From assembly GCA_015062585.1 (NCBI GenBank), contig SUUJ01000001.1:136736-200735 (forward strand): 64,000 nt of DNA, read 5' to 3'. The stretch comes from Alphaproteobacteria bacterium. GTDB lineage: Bacteria > Pseudomonadota > Alphaproteobacteria > RF32 > CAG-239. The notes below the pieces were generated by a model. That model did not search any database and was not told the DNA's origin. It worked only from the letters and a program-made list of their open reading frames with translations. The position numbers were made by a program, and so were the translations under genes. Shown here piece after piece: positions 16,978-26,804 of the stretch. Each line of letters starts with the position of its first letter. The first letter of the stretch is position 1.

Positions 16978-19146
16978 ATGGCTTTAATATCAAGTTTATC
17001 AAGTTCTCTTACCGGAATGAAAGTTGCTCAAGCTCAGCTCGAGATAATCAGCAACAATATTGCCAATGTCGATACTCCCGGATATACCAGAAAAACAGCA
17101 GCTCAATCAGCGTTGGTTTCTTCAGGTCAGACCATGGGTGTTACAATCGGTAATACCGGAAGAGTAGTTGATGAATCATTACTCAAAAACTTTTTAGCTT
17201 CAAACTCGACTACCTCATCATTATCCACGCAATACAATTATATGAGCCGTTTGGATAATATTATGGGTACGACAGAACAAGGTAACTCACTGGCTGCCAA
17301 TGTCGGCAATTTGCAAAGTGCCTTTGAAACATTTTCAACTACGGTTTCTTCGCCGGCTTCACGCTATCAACTTTTGACCAATGCTCAGGCTTTGACCTCT
17401 AAATTAAACTATTTGTCTGAAAATGTTCAAACCTTGCGCGGTGATGCCGATATGCAGGTCAAAGACGATGTTGCAAAAGCAAACTCTTTGTTAGAAAGTA
17501 TAAATGAGCTAAACACCGAGATTGTTAAATATACGGTTATGAAAAGAGACGGCGTGGCCAATCTTCAAGATCAGCGAGACAGTGCTTTACGCGAACTCAG
17601 TTCCATTATGGATATTACATATTATACCAGAGATACCGGAGCGGTGGTAGTCCAAACTCCATCAGGCGTTTTGTTGCTTGATAACGAAGTGCACGAATTA
17701 TCACATTCCGCTTTGGCAAAAGTTTCTGCCGCAAACTCTTATGACAGCGGCAATGTTCAAGGCATTTTTGTTGACGGTAAAGATATCACCAAAAAAATTA
17801 GCGGTGGTTCTATGGGTGGTGCAATAGAAATCAGAGATAACACCTTAACATCGTTGCAAAGCCAATTAGATGAAATGTCCAAAGTTTTGATAAATGAAAT
17901 AAATGCCGTTCACAACCAAGGTACAGCATACCCTAATATGCCTTATCAAATGACCGGTACATCAACATTTATCGCTGACAAAAACGGCAATTATACTCAA
18001 AATATCAGTATCGACAGCGGTGATGTCAGATTCATTATCTTTGACGAAAACGGCAATCAGGTGGAAAGCGGCGCCCTCAAAGGAACTATGGGATTTAGCG
18101 AAGGCTCGCTTGATGAAATGACCAAAGCTATCGAAACTTGGATGAAACAAAGCGTCAATTTATCTGATGCCGTTGTGAAAATAAATGATAACGGCAAATT
18201 AGAAATTTCTACCGGCGACAGCAGATACACTTTGTCAATTGTAGATGAGGCCACATCAAATGCCGGATCAGGTCAACAAGATGCAGTATTGAGTTTTGAT
18301 GTAAACGGTGATGGCAATTATGATCAAACAGTTCAAGGATTTGCTTCATTTTTCGGACTTAATGATTTCTTTGTAACAGATAAAAACGACTTTATCTATG
18401 ATTCAAAAGTATTGAGCGACAAAGTTGCAGTAGGAGTTACAACAACCTTGAGTTTTTCCGATAATGTTAACGGATTTAATTATGGATCAGTTGAAATAAG
18501 CAAGTCCATGACTATTCAAGATGTTGCTAACTTGATCAATCAAAACGAAAATTTAAATACTCATATAAAAGCTTCATTGATAGCCAATGGTGACGGCTAT
18601 ATGCTCAGAATTGAAAGTATGGAAGGAGCTCAGCTGGAACTGTCAGAAAATATCGAAAACGGTATTATTAAAAAGTTGGAAATAGCTCCGTCAAGCTGCG
18701 GTGATGCCTCAGCCATTAAAGTTAGAGAAAATATTACAATGAACGCCAACTTGATTGCATGCGGAAGTCCTGATTTTGATGTAACCAAAGGCAAGTTTAC
18801 CATCAATGCCGCCACTAATAATATCGCAAATAAATTGGCTCAAGTGTTTACCAATTCGCAAGTGTTTAATCAAGCCGGTGATATGGCAAAAACTACAACC
18901 ACCATTGCCAACTATTCATCAACCTTCGTCGGCAATGTAGCAAGTTTAACCGCCACCTCACAGTCAAGCTTTGAATATCAAAATGCTTTGACCGAAGCAA
19001 TTTCATATAAAGAAGCTCAGGTTTCCGGTATTGATTTAGATGAAGAATTATCGCAAATGATTATATTCCAGCAATCTTATGCTGCTTGTGCGCAAGTGTT
19101 TACCGCATCAAGAGAAATATTAGATATATTGCTTGGATTAGTATAG
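16978..19146 (+). CDS. flgK: Flagellar hook-associated protein 1 FlgK
   Basis: FlgK forms the first layer of the hook-filament junction and is exported by the flagellar type III apparatus. The 722-residue product has the FlgK/FlgE/FlgB-type N-terminus (SSSLTGMKVAQAQLEIISNNIANVDTPGYTRK), the paired N-terminal coiled coil with NLQDQRDSALRELSSIMDI around 195-213, and the C-terminal helix LDEELSQMIIFQQSYAACAQVF that packs against it. It is longer than the E. coli protein (about 550) because of the central domain, residues roughly 300-620, which is the variable exposed part. AAGGAG precedes the ATG. Confidence 0.96.
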   Translation: MALISSLSSSLTGMKVAQAQLEIISNNIANVDTPGYTRKTAAQSALVSSGQTMGVTIGNTGRVVDESLLKNFLASNSTTSSLSTQYNYMSRLDNIMGTTEQGNSLAANVGNLQSAFETFSTTVSSPASRYQLLTNAQALTSKLNYLSENVQTLRGDADMQVKDDVAKANSLLESINELNTEIVKYTVMKRDGVANLQDQRDSALRELSSIMDITYYTRDTGAVVVQTPSGVLLLDNEVHELSHSALAKVSAANSYDSGNVQGIFVDGKDITKKISGGSMGGAIEIRDNTLTSLQSQLDEMSKVLINEINAVHNQGTAYPNMPYQMTGTSTFIADKNGNYTQNISIDSGDVRFIIFDENGNQVESGALKGTMGFSEGSLDEMTKAIETWMKQSVNLSDAVVKINDNGKLEISTGDSRYTLSIVDEATSNAGSGQQDAVLSFDVNGDGNYDQTVQGFASFFGLNDFFVTDKNDFIYDSKVLSDKVAVGVTTTLSFSDNVNGFNYGSVEISKSMTIQDVANLINQNENLNTHIKASLIANGDGYMLRIESMEGAQLELSENIENGIIKKLEIAPSSCGDASAIKVRENITMNANLIACGSPDFDVTKGKFTINAATNNIANKLAQVFTNSQVFNQAGDMAKTTTTIANYSSTFVGNVASLTATSQSSFEYQNALTEAISYKEAQVSGIDLDEELSQMIIFQQSYAACAQVFTASREILDILLGLV

Positions 19147-19156
19147 GAGAAGTAAA

Positions 19157-20764
19157 ATGGTACGTGTTCCTACTTATGCAAATTACAACCGTTTGTTAAT
19201 GCAAACAATGAATATCAAAAACAAGACTGATTTGTTAAGCTATCAGGCAACAACCGGTGTCAAATATGCCAACTACGGCGGTTATGGAATGAGCGCTTCA
19301 AATATTGTAAATATGGAGGCTTCGCTATCGGTTACACAAAATTTTTACGATAATAACAATGTGTTGACGACCTCGGTCACCGCCATGTCAAAAGTTATGG
19401 ATAACATTGAAAATCAGGCATATTCATTCAAGAGCCAACTTAACAATTCTCTATCAGGTTTTGCCGGCCTTGAAAACGAAGCTCCTGCAAGCGAAACAGT
19501 TATCGCATCATTAAATGAACTTCAGATGTCCGCTTATGCCGGTTTGTCGTTTATTTCCGATGCTTTGAATACATCGGTTGGCGGCAAATATATATTCGGT
19601 GCCGGATCTTCTTCTGCACCGACCCAATTCAAATTTAACAGCCTTGCAGAATTTCAGGAGTATTTTGACGGTGTAAATGTAAGTTATCCCACAACACCGA
19701 ATGCAAATCTGTCAAGTCGTAGTGCAAATTGGGAAACTTCCGGTGCTCTGAGCATTGAAAAATATACCAATCCGGATCCGGCGCTACAAAAAGACAATGA
19801 GTTTATATTGTCGTCAACAAATGGTTTTTTAAGCACTATGGTTGTCAGTGGAACAGAAACAACCGGTGATATGACATTATCATCTGTGCATAATACTTTG
19901 AGTGCCGAAAATTATGGTGCATTTAATTCAATTTCTGCCGGCGATACTTTGGTTCTGAGTGACGGGGTAGGGCAAAAAGCCTATATTGTCGAATCTGTAA
20001 CATCAGATGGTAAAACTATTACTTTTTCTCAAAGCACACCGGTTGAAAATGATGAAACTTTTGACGCTGACGGCGGTGCATCCGTAACATTAAGCACTTC
20101 GTTTGCTCAAGGAACCGTCCTTAATTTCAGCGACATTAAAAATACCGATGTTCCGCCGATGCAAGTTGTCGGAATTACCGATGACGGCAATTTGATTGTT
20201 ACGGCTGACAAAGAAAAAATGATGATAGGTGATTTTGGCATATCATCTAAATGGAGCCTGACATCCGAAAGCTATTATCAAGGAGGATCCGCAACCGAAA
20301 CATTCCGCATTTCAGACAATCAAAAAATTACTTTTGATGTAAGTGCAAATGACAGTGTTTTTGACCGATTGTTCAGGGCTATGGGAATGATTGCTCAAGG
20401 CAATTTGATACAAACAAATGCCGATGGTAATGTTACAAATGCCGACGAGGTTAAAAGTATTGTTAATGAGGCTATGGATATTTTACAATCAGCTTTTGAT
20501 AATAACGGTAAATCAACAGCCGGCAAAAATGAAACATTATCATTGGTAATTGCCAAAGTATCATCAAACTATGTAACACTAAACAATGTACAAGGAACAT
20601 TAGAGTCTGTTCAAAGTAATTTGGAAGAAAGTATATATGAAATAAAAAATGTTGATCAAACCGAAGCAACCGTCAAATTATTGCAAGCCCAAGCTTCATT
20701 AGAGGCTTCATACAATGTTATTAGCAATGTCTTGAATAATTCATTGTTGAATTATTTGAAGTAA
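19157..20764 (+). CDS. flgL: Flagellar hook-associated protein 3 FlgL
   Basis: The second junction protein, between FlgK and the filament. In the 535-residue product the flagellin-like N-terminal helices (MVRVPTYANYNRLLMQTMNIKNK) and C-terminal helices (about 440-535, ending IKNVDQTEATVKLLQAQASLEASYNVISNVLNNSLLNYL) frame a variable central domain (about 170-400). The flagellin-type C-terminal motif with T-x-[AV]-x-K-L-x-[QA]-x-Q is clear. FlgK is 10 bases upstream and AGGAG supports the start. Confidence 0.94.
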   Translation: MVRVPTYANYNRLLMQTMNIKNKTDLLSYQATTGVKYANYGGYGMSASNIVNMEASLSVTQNFYDNNNVLTTSVTAMSKVMDNIENQAYSFKSQLNNSLSGFAGLENEAPASETVIASLNELQMSAYAGLSFISDALNTSVGGKYIFGAGSSSAPTQFKFNSLAEFQEYFDGVNVSYPTTPNANLSSRSANWETSGALSIEKYTNPDPALQKDNEFILSSTNGFLSTMVVSGTETTGDMTLSSVHNTLSAENYGAFNSISAGDTLVLSDGVGQKAYIVESVTSDGKTITFSQSTPVENDETFDADGGASVTLSTSFAQGTVLNFSDIKNTDVPPMQVVGITDDGNLIVTADKEKMMIGDFGISSKWSLTSESYYQGGSATETFRISDNQKITFDVSANDSVFDRLFRAMGMIAQGNLIQTNADGNVTNADEVKSIVNEAMDILQSAFDNNGKSTAGKNETLSLVIAKVSSNYVTLNNVQGTLESVQSNLEESIYEIKNVDQTEATVKLLQAQASLEASYNVISNVLNNSLLNYLK

Positions 20765-20778
20765 TTTAAGGATTAACC

Positions 20779-22410
20779 ATGCGATATGAAGATTTTATCA
20801 TAAATCAGGCAATAGGTGTCATTCTGCCGAATGATATAGTGATTGACGGTAAAATTTTCCGTAAGGGTCACAAACTTACTCAAGAAGATAAATTGCTTTT
20901 AAAAAAACACGAAATAACCGGTATTTATGGTGCGGTTGCAGAAGATGGCGATATCGATTTTAAGACTGCACAAAATCAAATATCAGCCCAAATAAGCGGC
21001 AAGGGTCTGGGTTATACCACTCAAAACGACGGTATATGCAAAATATTGGCAACCTGTGATGGTTTGTTTATGGCTGACGAACAAAGAATCAACAAGTTTA
21101 ATCAGTTTAATGAAAACATTATATTAAATACCATCAAGCCGTATACTTTGGTAAAAAAAGACGATGTTGTAGCGGTATTGGATGTTGTTCCGCCATTTAT
21201 CAGCGACGCTGAAGTAGATGACATAATTTTCAGACTGTCCGGAAATTTCAGCTTATTATCCGTTTGTGATACTAATGAGAAAAAAACAGCATTTATATAT
21301 CCGCACATACTGAATAATAATGACGAAAATGTGTACTTTACCTCGGTGGTTATGAAATTGTTGACTACCTTTGACAATATGGAATTGAAACATAATACGG
21401 AGGTAAATACCAAATACGATATAGATTCTATATCAGACGCATTGTTTGGCGCAAAAAACAGTGATATAATTTTTGTACTAAGTCCGGTAAAATGTTCGTC
21501 GTATAATGATGTTGTAATGCAGGCTGTAAAAAAATATGCTGACCGAATTATAACCTATCGTTATCCCAATGTATATGCTTCTGACTTTGTTATTGCTCAA
21601 AAGGGCAAAACCAAATTATTTGTAATACCGCATTCATACGATATTGTCGAAACAACCGAAATTGACAATATGATAAAATATGTAATTTTTAGCGAATATC
21701 TTGACGATAATGTCTTCAATAACAAAATACCGAGCCGTATAAAAAATCCCAATGAGTTTGTTAATGAAAAAAATGCTAAAATTATATCGCCAAATATCAA
21801 AAACAACTCAGCAGATAAAGCTTCGGTAGGAATTGTTGTTTTGGCTGCCGGTTCCGGACGCAGATGCGGTGCAAACAAATTGCTGGTAGAAGATAATAAT
21901 GGCGAGCCGATATTTATGAAAGCCGTCAAAACAGCTATTGCCTCTGATGCTAAGCCGGTGTTTGTTGTTACCGGTTGCAATCATGAAGAAGTCGAAGAAC
22001 ATTTGAAAAAATATGATGTTAATATTGTGTACAATCGTGCCTATGAAACCGGAGTTCAATCATCCATAGATATTGGCATAAAATCGGTGCCGACCTCCTG
22101 TGACGGAGCTATTTTATTTCCGGCAGATATGCCCAATATTACCTCATCGGATATCAACAGGCTTATCGCCAAATTTGACAAGACAAGCGAAAAAGCAATT
22201 TGCACCATAATTCACAAAGGAGTAAAAAACAATCCTATTTTGTGGAGCAAATCATTATATCACAAAGCGCAAATAATTCCCGAAAATGCCAATATGCGCC
22301 CCGTTTTGATAGAACATAACGATTATATAAAAACCGTAGAAATCAGAGATTCTAAAAAAGTGTTGGATATAAATTATCCAAGCCAGCTAAAAGAATATTG
22401 TGGCGAATAA
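20779..22410 (+). CDS. Fusion of a MoeA/MogA-like molybdopterin-binding region and a MobA/MocA-like nucleotidyltransferase
   Basis: The 543-residue product has two parts. Residues about 1-340 resemble the molybdopterin-binding module (IGVILPNDIVIDGKIFRKGHKL near the start; DIIFVLSPVKC in the middle). Residues about 350-540 form a GT-A nucleotidyltransferase with the signature VVLAAGSGRRCGANKLLVE (about 352-370) and the metal site FPADMPN (about 446-452), as in MobA/MocA enzymes that add a nucleotide to molybdopterin. The likely role is in finishing a molybdenum cofactor, but no other cofactor gene is present nearby. The N-terminal part is weakly conserved and could have lost binding. Last gene of the flagellar run, 14 bases after flgL, probably on the same transcript by location only. 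Confidence 0.82.
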   Translation: MRYEDFIINQAIGVILPNDIVIDGKIFRKGHKLTQEDKLLLKKHEITGIYGAVAEDGDIDFKTAQNQISAQISGKGLGYTTQNDGICKILATCDGLFMADEQRINKFNQFNENIILNTIKPYTLVKKDDVVAVLDVVPPFISDAEVDDIIFRLSGNFSLLSVCDTNEKKTAFIYPHILNNNDENVYFTSVVMKLLTTFDNMELKHNTEVNTKYDIDSISDALFGAKNSDIIFVLSPVKCSSYNDVVMQAVKKYADRIITYRYPNVYASDFVIAQKGKTKLFVIPHSYDIVETTEIDNMIKYVIFSEYLDDNVFNNKIPSRIKNPNEFVNEKNAKIISPNIKNNSADKASVGIVVLAAGSGRRCGANKLLVEDNNGEPIFMKAVKTAIASDAKPVFVVTGCNHEEVEEHLKKYDVNIVYNRAYETGVQSSIDIGIKSVPTSCDGAILFPADMPNITSSDINRLIAKFDKTSEKAICTIIHKGVKNNPILWSKSLYHKAQIIPENANMRPVLIEHNDYIKTVEIRDSKKVLDINYPSQLKEYCGE

Positions 22411-22411
22411 T

Positions 22412-22441
22412 AAAAAGCCCCTGATGAATAAGGGGCTTTTT
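22412..22441. terminator. Bidirectional Rho-independent terminator between the flagellar operon and mrp
   Basis: AAAAAGCCCC and GGGGCTTTTT flank a 10-base loop, giving T-runs on either strand. The flanking genes converge. Confidence 0.92.
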
Positions 22442-22447
22442 GTTAGG

Positions 22448-23431
22448 TTATATCAATTTTTGAGCAATATCTATATAGGCTTTTGCATATTCGCTGTCAG
22501 GATCGGCAAAAACAATCGGCTTGCCGGCATCGGCATGTGAGCGAATTGTATAATTGAGCGGTATTTCACCCAAGAATTTTACCCCCAAGCGTTGAGATGT
22601 TTCTCTGGCACCGGCGTGTCCGAAAATATCGTCACGATTACCGCATTTCGGACAGATATAATAGCTCATATTTTCGACAATTCCCAAAATCGGCACATTT
22701 ACTTTTGCAAACATATTAACACCTTTAACCGCGTCAATAAGTGCAATATCTTGCGGAGTAGATACAATTATTGCCCCATCAAGTTTTAATCTTTGCGAAA
22801 TAGTGATTTGAATATCACCGGTTCCCGGAGGCATATCAAGAATCATAATATCAATTTCGCCCCAGTTTACTTCGGTTAATAGTTGTTCAATTGCACCACA
22901 AGCTTTAGAACCGCGCCAAATAAGCGGAGTATCGCGGTCAATCAAAGTTCCGATAGACATAGATTGCAAACCATATGCTTCAAAAGGTTCAAAAGTTTTG
23001 CCGTCTTTTGAAGTCGCCGGTTGGTTCTCATATCCTAACATTGTTGGAATTGAAGGGCCATAAATATCGGCATCAAACAAGGCAACTTTTTTACCTAATT
23101 TAGCCAAAGCCAAAGCCAAATTTACCGAAGTGGTAGATTTTCCGACCCCGCCTTTACCGGAAGCAACGGCGATAATTTTTTTAACATTCTTTACTTTCCA
23201 CATATCAGGAGCGTCTTGCAGCGTTGGTTGGGATTTGGTGGCAGTATAAATGATATTTACTTTTTTTATGCCTTCAAAATTTGAAAGTTCAGCTTTAAGT
23301 TTATCAGCTACTTCTTTGTTTTCTTGTTCGTTTTGAATGGTGATGATAACTCTTGAATTAGCAAAATTTATCGAAGCTATCGAGCCTTCCTGATAATATT
23401 TTAGGGCTGTTTTTTTTATTAAGTCTTCCAT
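22448..23431 (-). CDS. mrp: Iron-sulfur cluster carrier ATPase, Mrp/NBP35 (ApbC) family
   Basis: A cytoplasmic P-loop ATPase that delivers Fe-S clusters to target proteins. The 327-residue product has an N-terminal MIP18-type domain (about 1-75), the deviant Walker A motif ASGKGGVGKSTT (about 90-101), the DADIYGPSIPTMLG motif and the cluster-binding CPKC pair near residue 255. Length and domain order are normal for bacterial Mrp. GGGGAAG upstream supports the ATG at 23431. It is divergent from hflK and stands alone. Confidence 0.95.
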   Translation of the reverse strand: MEDLIKKTALKYYQEGSIASINFANSRVIITIQNEQENKEVADKLKAELSNFEGIKKVNIIYTATKSQPTLQDAPDMWKVKNVKKIIAVASGKGGVGKSTTSVNLALALAKLGKKVALFDADIYGPSIPTMLGYENQPATSKDGKTFEPFEAYGLQSMSIGTLIDRDTPLIWRGSKACGAIEQLLTEVNWGEIDIMILDMPPGTGDIQITISQRLKLDGAIIVSTPQDIALIDAVKGVNMFAKVNVPILGIVENMSYYICPKCGNRDDIFGHAGARETSQRLGVKFLGEIPLNYTIRSHADAGKPIVFADPDSEYAKAYIDIAQKLI

Positions 23432-23461
23432 AATCTTCCCCTGTTGATAGATGTATGATTA

Positions 23462-23492
23462 TTGTTTTCTTGGACTATTTATATTATATAAT
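23462..23492 (+). promoter_or_regulatory. Possible promoter of hflK-hflC-degP-holC
   Basis: TTGTTT is followed 17 bases later by TATATA, or 19 bases later by TATAAT. The -10 is good, the -35 weak. Confidence 0.45.
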
Positions 23493-23530
23493 CCAAATGT
23501 TGCAACTAAAAAAGTGGAGAAATTTAAATT

Positions 23531-24557
23531 ATGGCAAAAATTCCTAGTCCGTGGGACGATAATGATGATAAAGGACCTTGGGCCGATAATGATATAATTA
23601 CCCCAAAGGTCAAACAATTCAAACCCAAAAAACCGGTCGAAATAGAGATTAAATGGTGGTGGGGAGTAATCATAGTATTAGTGATCTGGTTAGGCTCCGG
23701 ATTCTATCAGGTTCAACCTAATGAAGAGGCTGTGGTATTGCGTTTTGGTGCATATAACGACACTACAACCCCGGGACTTCACTATCATCTTCCACCCGAT
23801 AGAAACCATTAAAAAGGTAAATATTACTCAAGAACGCAGTATCAATTTGGGCGGACAAGAAACCCGCGAAATAGGAACAAACACTTTTACCGAAACTCAT
23901 ATGCTTACCGGTGATGAAAATATCGTTGATATTAACTTAACAATTGTATGGCGTGTTGAAAATGCCAAAGACTATGTATTTAATATGCAATCCCCGGATC
24001 AAACAGTAAGGGTAGCCGCTCAATCAGTATTGCGCGAGATTGTCGGACAATCACAAATGTTGCCGATTATTTCAGGCGATCGCGGTAAAGTTGAAGACGA
24101 AACTAAAGAAGAGTTGCAAAAAGTTTTAGACGAGTTTGGTGCCGGTATCAAAGTCGTTCGTATCAAGTTACAAAAAGCCGACCCTCCGAAACAAGTGGTA
24201 GATGCGTTTAACGAAGTTCAACGCGCCAAGGCAGATATGGAGCGTTTCAAAAACGAGGCCGAAGCTTATCGTAACGAAATTTTGCCGAAATCACGAGGCG
24301 AGGCTGCTCAACGCCTTCAAAATGCCGAAGCTTATAAGCAAGCCGTAGTCAGCAAAGCAAAAGGTGAAGCTGAAAGATTCCTGTCGGTTTATGACGCCTA
24401 TAAAAACGGTAAAGAAGTTACCACTAAAAGACTATATCTCGAAACAATGGAAAATGTCCTAGGTAATTCCGATAAAGTCATTATCGATTCTTCAGCAAAG
24501 GGTAATAATGTAATTCCTTATTTACCGCTTGATAAACTTAATAAAGGAGCAAACTAA
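23531..24557 (+). CDS. hflK: HflK, membrane protease regulator, with an apparent frameshift
   Basis: HflK is an SPFH-domain protein anchored in the inner membrane that forms the HflKC complex around FtsH. The gene is split over two frames. The first (23531-23812) encodes the Pro/Asp-rich N-terminus, the membrane helix (WWWGVIIVLVIWLGSGFY, about 43-60) and the start of the SPFH domain up to LHYHLP. The second carries the remainder from PIETIKKVNITQERS to the stop at 24557. The switch is near 23795, in TCTTCCACCCGATAG; related proteins usually read HLP-aromatic-PIET, so two bases seem lost. The methionine listed for the second ORF (23721) is not a start. Either a true inactivating mutation or a sequence error; the otherwise intact operon favours the latter. 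The stop overlaps the hflC start (TAATG). Confidence 0.88.
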
Positions 24558-25438
24558 TGTCAGATAAATTAAAATTGATTATTGGCGGAGTTGTTTTAGC
24601 CGTTGTCGTTATTTTGTTCGAAACAATGTTTATCATCAATCAAACCGAGCAAGCCATTGTTTTGCAATTTGGTGAACCGATAAGAGAAATCAAGCAAGCC
24701 GGACTTAAATTCAAAATCCCGTTCATTCAAAAGGTTGTTATTTATGACAATCGTTTGCTAAACCTTGAACCTCCGGCTCAAGAAGTCGTGTTGAATGATA
24801 AAAAGCGTCTTGATGTAGATAACTTCACTCGTTATCGCATTGTCGATCCTCTAAAGTTTTATCAAACCGTTCGCAATGAATACCAAGCTCGCTCAAAACT
24901 GGAAGAAATCGTAAATTCTTCCGTTCGTAAAGTTTTGGGCCGTATTACCTTGCAAGAGTTATTGTCCAGCAAGCGTACACAAATTATGGCCGATATTTCA
25001 AAGGCTGTAAAAGTAGACGCCGAACAAATCGGTGTCAGCGTAGCCGATGTTCGTATTCGCCGTGCTGATTTGCCGATAGAAGTTTTGCAAGCAATCAATG
25101 CTCGTATGAAAACCGAACGCGAACGCGAAGCCAAAGAATTTAGAGCAACCGGTCAGCAAGAAGCCCAAAAAATTCGCGCGACAGCCGAAAAAGAACAAGC
25201 CGTTATTATTGCCGATGCCGAAAAACAAGCTCAAATAATTCGAGGCGAGGGCGATAAACAAGCTATCGAAATTTGGAACAATGCCGCCGGTGTTGATGCT
25301 GATTTCTTTGCCTTTTATCGTTCATTAGAGGCTTATAAAAAATCGATGTCAGGCGAAGGAAATACTTCTTTAGTGCTTTCTCCTGATACCGAATTTTTTG
25401 ATTATTTCAAAAAAACAATCAAAAAAACAGGACGTTAA
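24557..25438 (+). CDS. hflC: HflC, partner of HflK in the HflKC complex
   Basis: The 293-residue product has an N-terminal membrane segment (LIIGGVVLAVVVILFETMFI), the SPFH entry motif NQTEQAIVLQFGEPIREIKQAGLKFKIPF (about 30-60), the conserved RLLNLEPPAQEV block and an Ala/Glu/Lys/Gln-rich coiled coil (about 190-245). It modulates the FtsH protease at the inner membrane together with HflK. Intact, unlike the upstream gene, with translational coupling through a TAATG overlap. Length agrees with the family (about 300). Confidence 0.97.
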   Translation: MSDKLKLIIGGVVLAVVVILFETMFIINQTEQAIVLQFGEPIREIKQAGLKFKIPFIQKVVIYDNRLLNLEPPAQEVVLNDKKRLDVDNFTRYRIVDPLKFYQTVRNEYQARSKLEEIVNSSVRKVLGRITLQELLSSKRTQIMADISKAVKVDAEQIGVSVADVRIRRADLPIEVLQAINARMKTEREREAKEFRATGQQEAQKIRATAEKEQAVIIADAEKQAQIIRGEGDKQAIEIWNNAAGVDADFFAFYRSLEAYKKSMSGEGNTSLVLSPDTEFFDYFKKTIKKTGR

Positions 25439-25442
25439 TTAA

Positions 25443-26804
25443 ATGAAAAAAATCATAGCGCTGATATTATTTATAGTTTTGTGTTCGTCAAATGCTTTTG
25501 CTCAGACAGAGAGCGGATATGGAATATCTTTTGCCCCGTTGGTTGAAAAACTCATTGATGGCGTGGTAAATATTTCAACTGTTCACGCTTCTGAGAACAA
25601 TGACATCAAACCTGAAATCATCAGCGCTAATGAATTTATTAACGAATATTTTGTGCAAGACGAGGGAGGGCATACCTCTCTCGGCTCAGGTTTTTTAATT
25701 GATCCGCAAGGTTATATCATTACTAATAATCATGTAATAGACGGAGCCGATGAGATTATTGTAAAAACTGTCGATGATACACAATACAATGCCAAAATAA
25801 TCGGTTATGACAAAATGACGGATTTAGCTTTGATAAAAATAGATTCAGATAAACCGTTTCCTTTTGTAAAAATCGGCGATTCCGATAAATTGAAAGTCGG
25901 CGATTGGATTTTGGCTATCGGTAATCCGTTTGGTCTGGGTAATAGCGTTTCAGCCGGAATTGTCAGCGCAAAATCTCGCGATATAGATGCCGGTTCATAC
26001 GACAATTTTATCCAAACCGACGCCTCCATAAATCAAGGTTCATCCGGTGGCCCGATGTTTAATATGGCTGGCGAAGTTGTAGGCATAAACACAGCTCTAT
26101 ATTCGACTAACGGTACCAGTATGGGAATTGGTTTTGCCACTCCGATAAATTTGAGCAAATTTGTGGTCGAACAACTAAAAAGCAAAGGCAAAGTAGAAAG
26201 AGGTTGGTTAGGCTTAAAAGTTATGGACAACACTCAAGCCATAGAAATAAGCGATAATCAAAACTTTACCGACGGAGTAACCGTTAGCAGTATTCTAGAT
26301 GATTCTCCTGCTTCAAAATCTGACATTCAGGTCGGTGATGTACTTATCTCAATAAATGGCAAAAACATCAAAAATGCCAAAAGCTTTTCTCGGACAATTG
26401 CCGAAAGCAAAATCGGTTCAGAAATTATTTTGCGCATTTGGCAAAACTCACAAACCAAAGATATCAGCATTACAATAGCATCAATGCCGGAAGTAAAAAC
26501 TAAGACAAAAGAGAAAGTCGACAACAAGTTTCCCAAAGGTTATGTTCCGGAATTTAATCTGGTATTAAAAAGTGAAGATAACAAGGTAATAATCGAAGAA
26601 ATATTGGGTGATTCCGATATATCGGTAAAAGGCATAAAAACAGATGATGTTATTGTAAAAATAAATGATAGAACCGTTAGTTCGGTTGATGATGTTCGCG
26701 CCTATATATCATATGCCCAAAAAGATGATAACGCTATGATAAAAGTAGAAACCTTATCCGATGGACTTCCTAAAATTTTAAATGTGAGCCTTAAAAATGA
26801 CTAG
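25443..26804 (+). CDS. Periplasmic serine protease/chaperone, DegP/DegQ (HtrA) family
   Basis: It degrades or refolds damaged envelope proteins. The 453-residue product has a signal peptide (cleavage after SSNAFA, about residue 20) and a trypsin-like domain with catalytic His97 (TNNHVID), Asp127 (MTDLALIK) and Ser201 (NQGSSGGPMFN). Two PDZ domains follow, about 245-340 (GWLGLKVMD) and 365-450. In most HtrA proteins the residue before the catalytic serine is Asn (GNSGG); here it is Ser (GSSGG). The gene begins 4 bases after hflC; the hflK-hflC-degP order is common in alphaproteobacteria and fits a membrane quality-control operon. Whether it is DegP or DegQ cannot be told. Confidence 0.95.
   Translation: MKKIIALILFIVLCSSNAFAQTESGYGISFAPLVEKLIDGVVNISTVHASENNDIKPEIISANEFINEYFVQDEGGHTSLGSGFLIDPQGYIITNNHVIDGADEIIVKTVDDTQYNAKIIGYDKMTDLALIKIDSDKPFPFVKIGDSDKLKVGDWILAIGNPFGLGNSVSAGIVSAKSRDIDAGSYDNFIQTDASINQGSSGGPMFNMAGEVVGINTALYSTNGTSMGIGFATPINLSKFVVEQLKSKGKVERGWLGLKVMDNTQAIEISDNQNFTDGVTVSSILDDSPASKSDIQVGDVLISINGKNIKNAKSFSRTIAESKIGSEIILRIWQNSQTKDISITIASMPEVKTKTKEKVDNKFPKGYVPEFNLVLKSEDNKVIIEEILGDSDISVKGIKTDDVIVKINDRTVSSVDDVRAYISYAQKDDNAMIKVETLSDGLPKILNVSLKND

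Noticed and set aside
16860-17153. Overlapping plus-strand ORF between the FlgN-like and flgK genes
   Set aside because: Spans the junction of two confident genes in another frame.
23721-24557. Separate HflK-like gene starting at 23721
   Set aside because: The first codons translate out-of-frame HflK sequence; the ORF is the second part of a frameshifted hflK.
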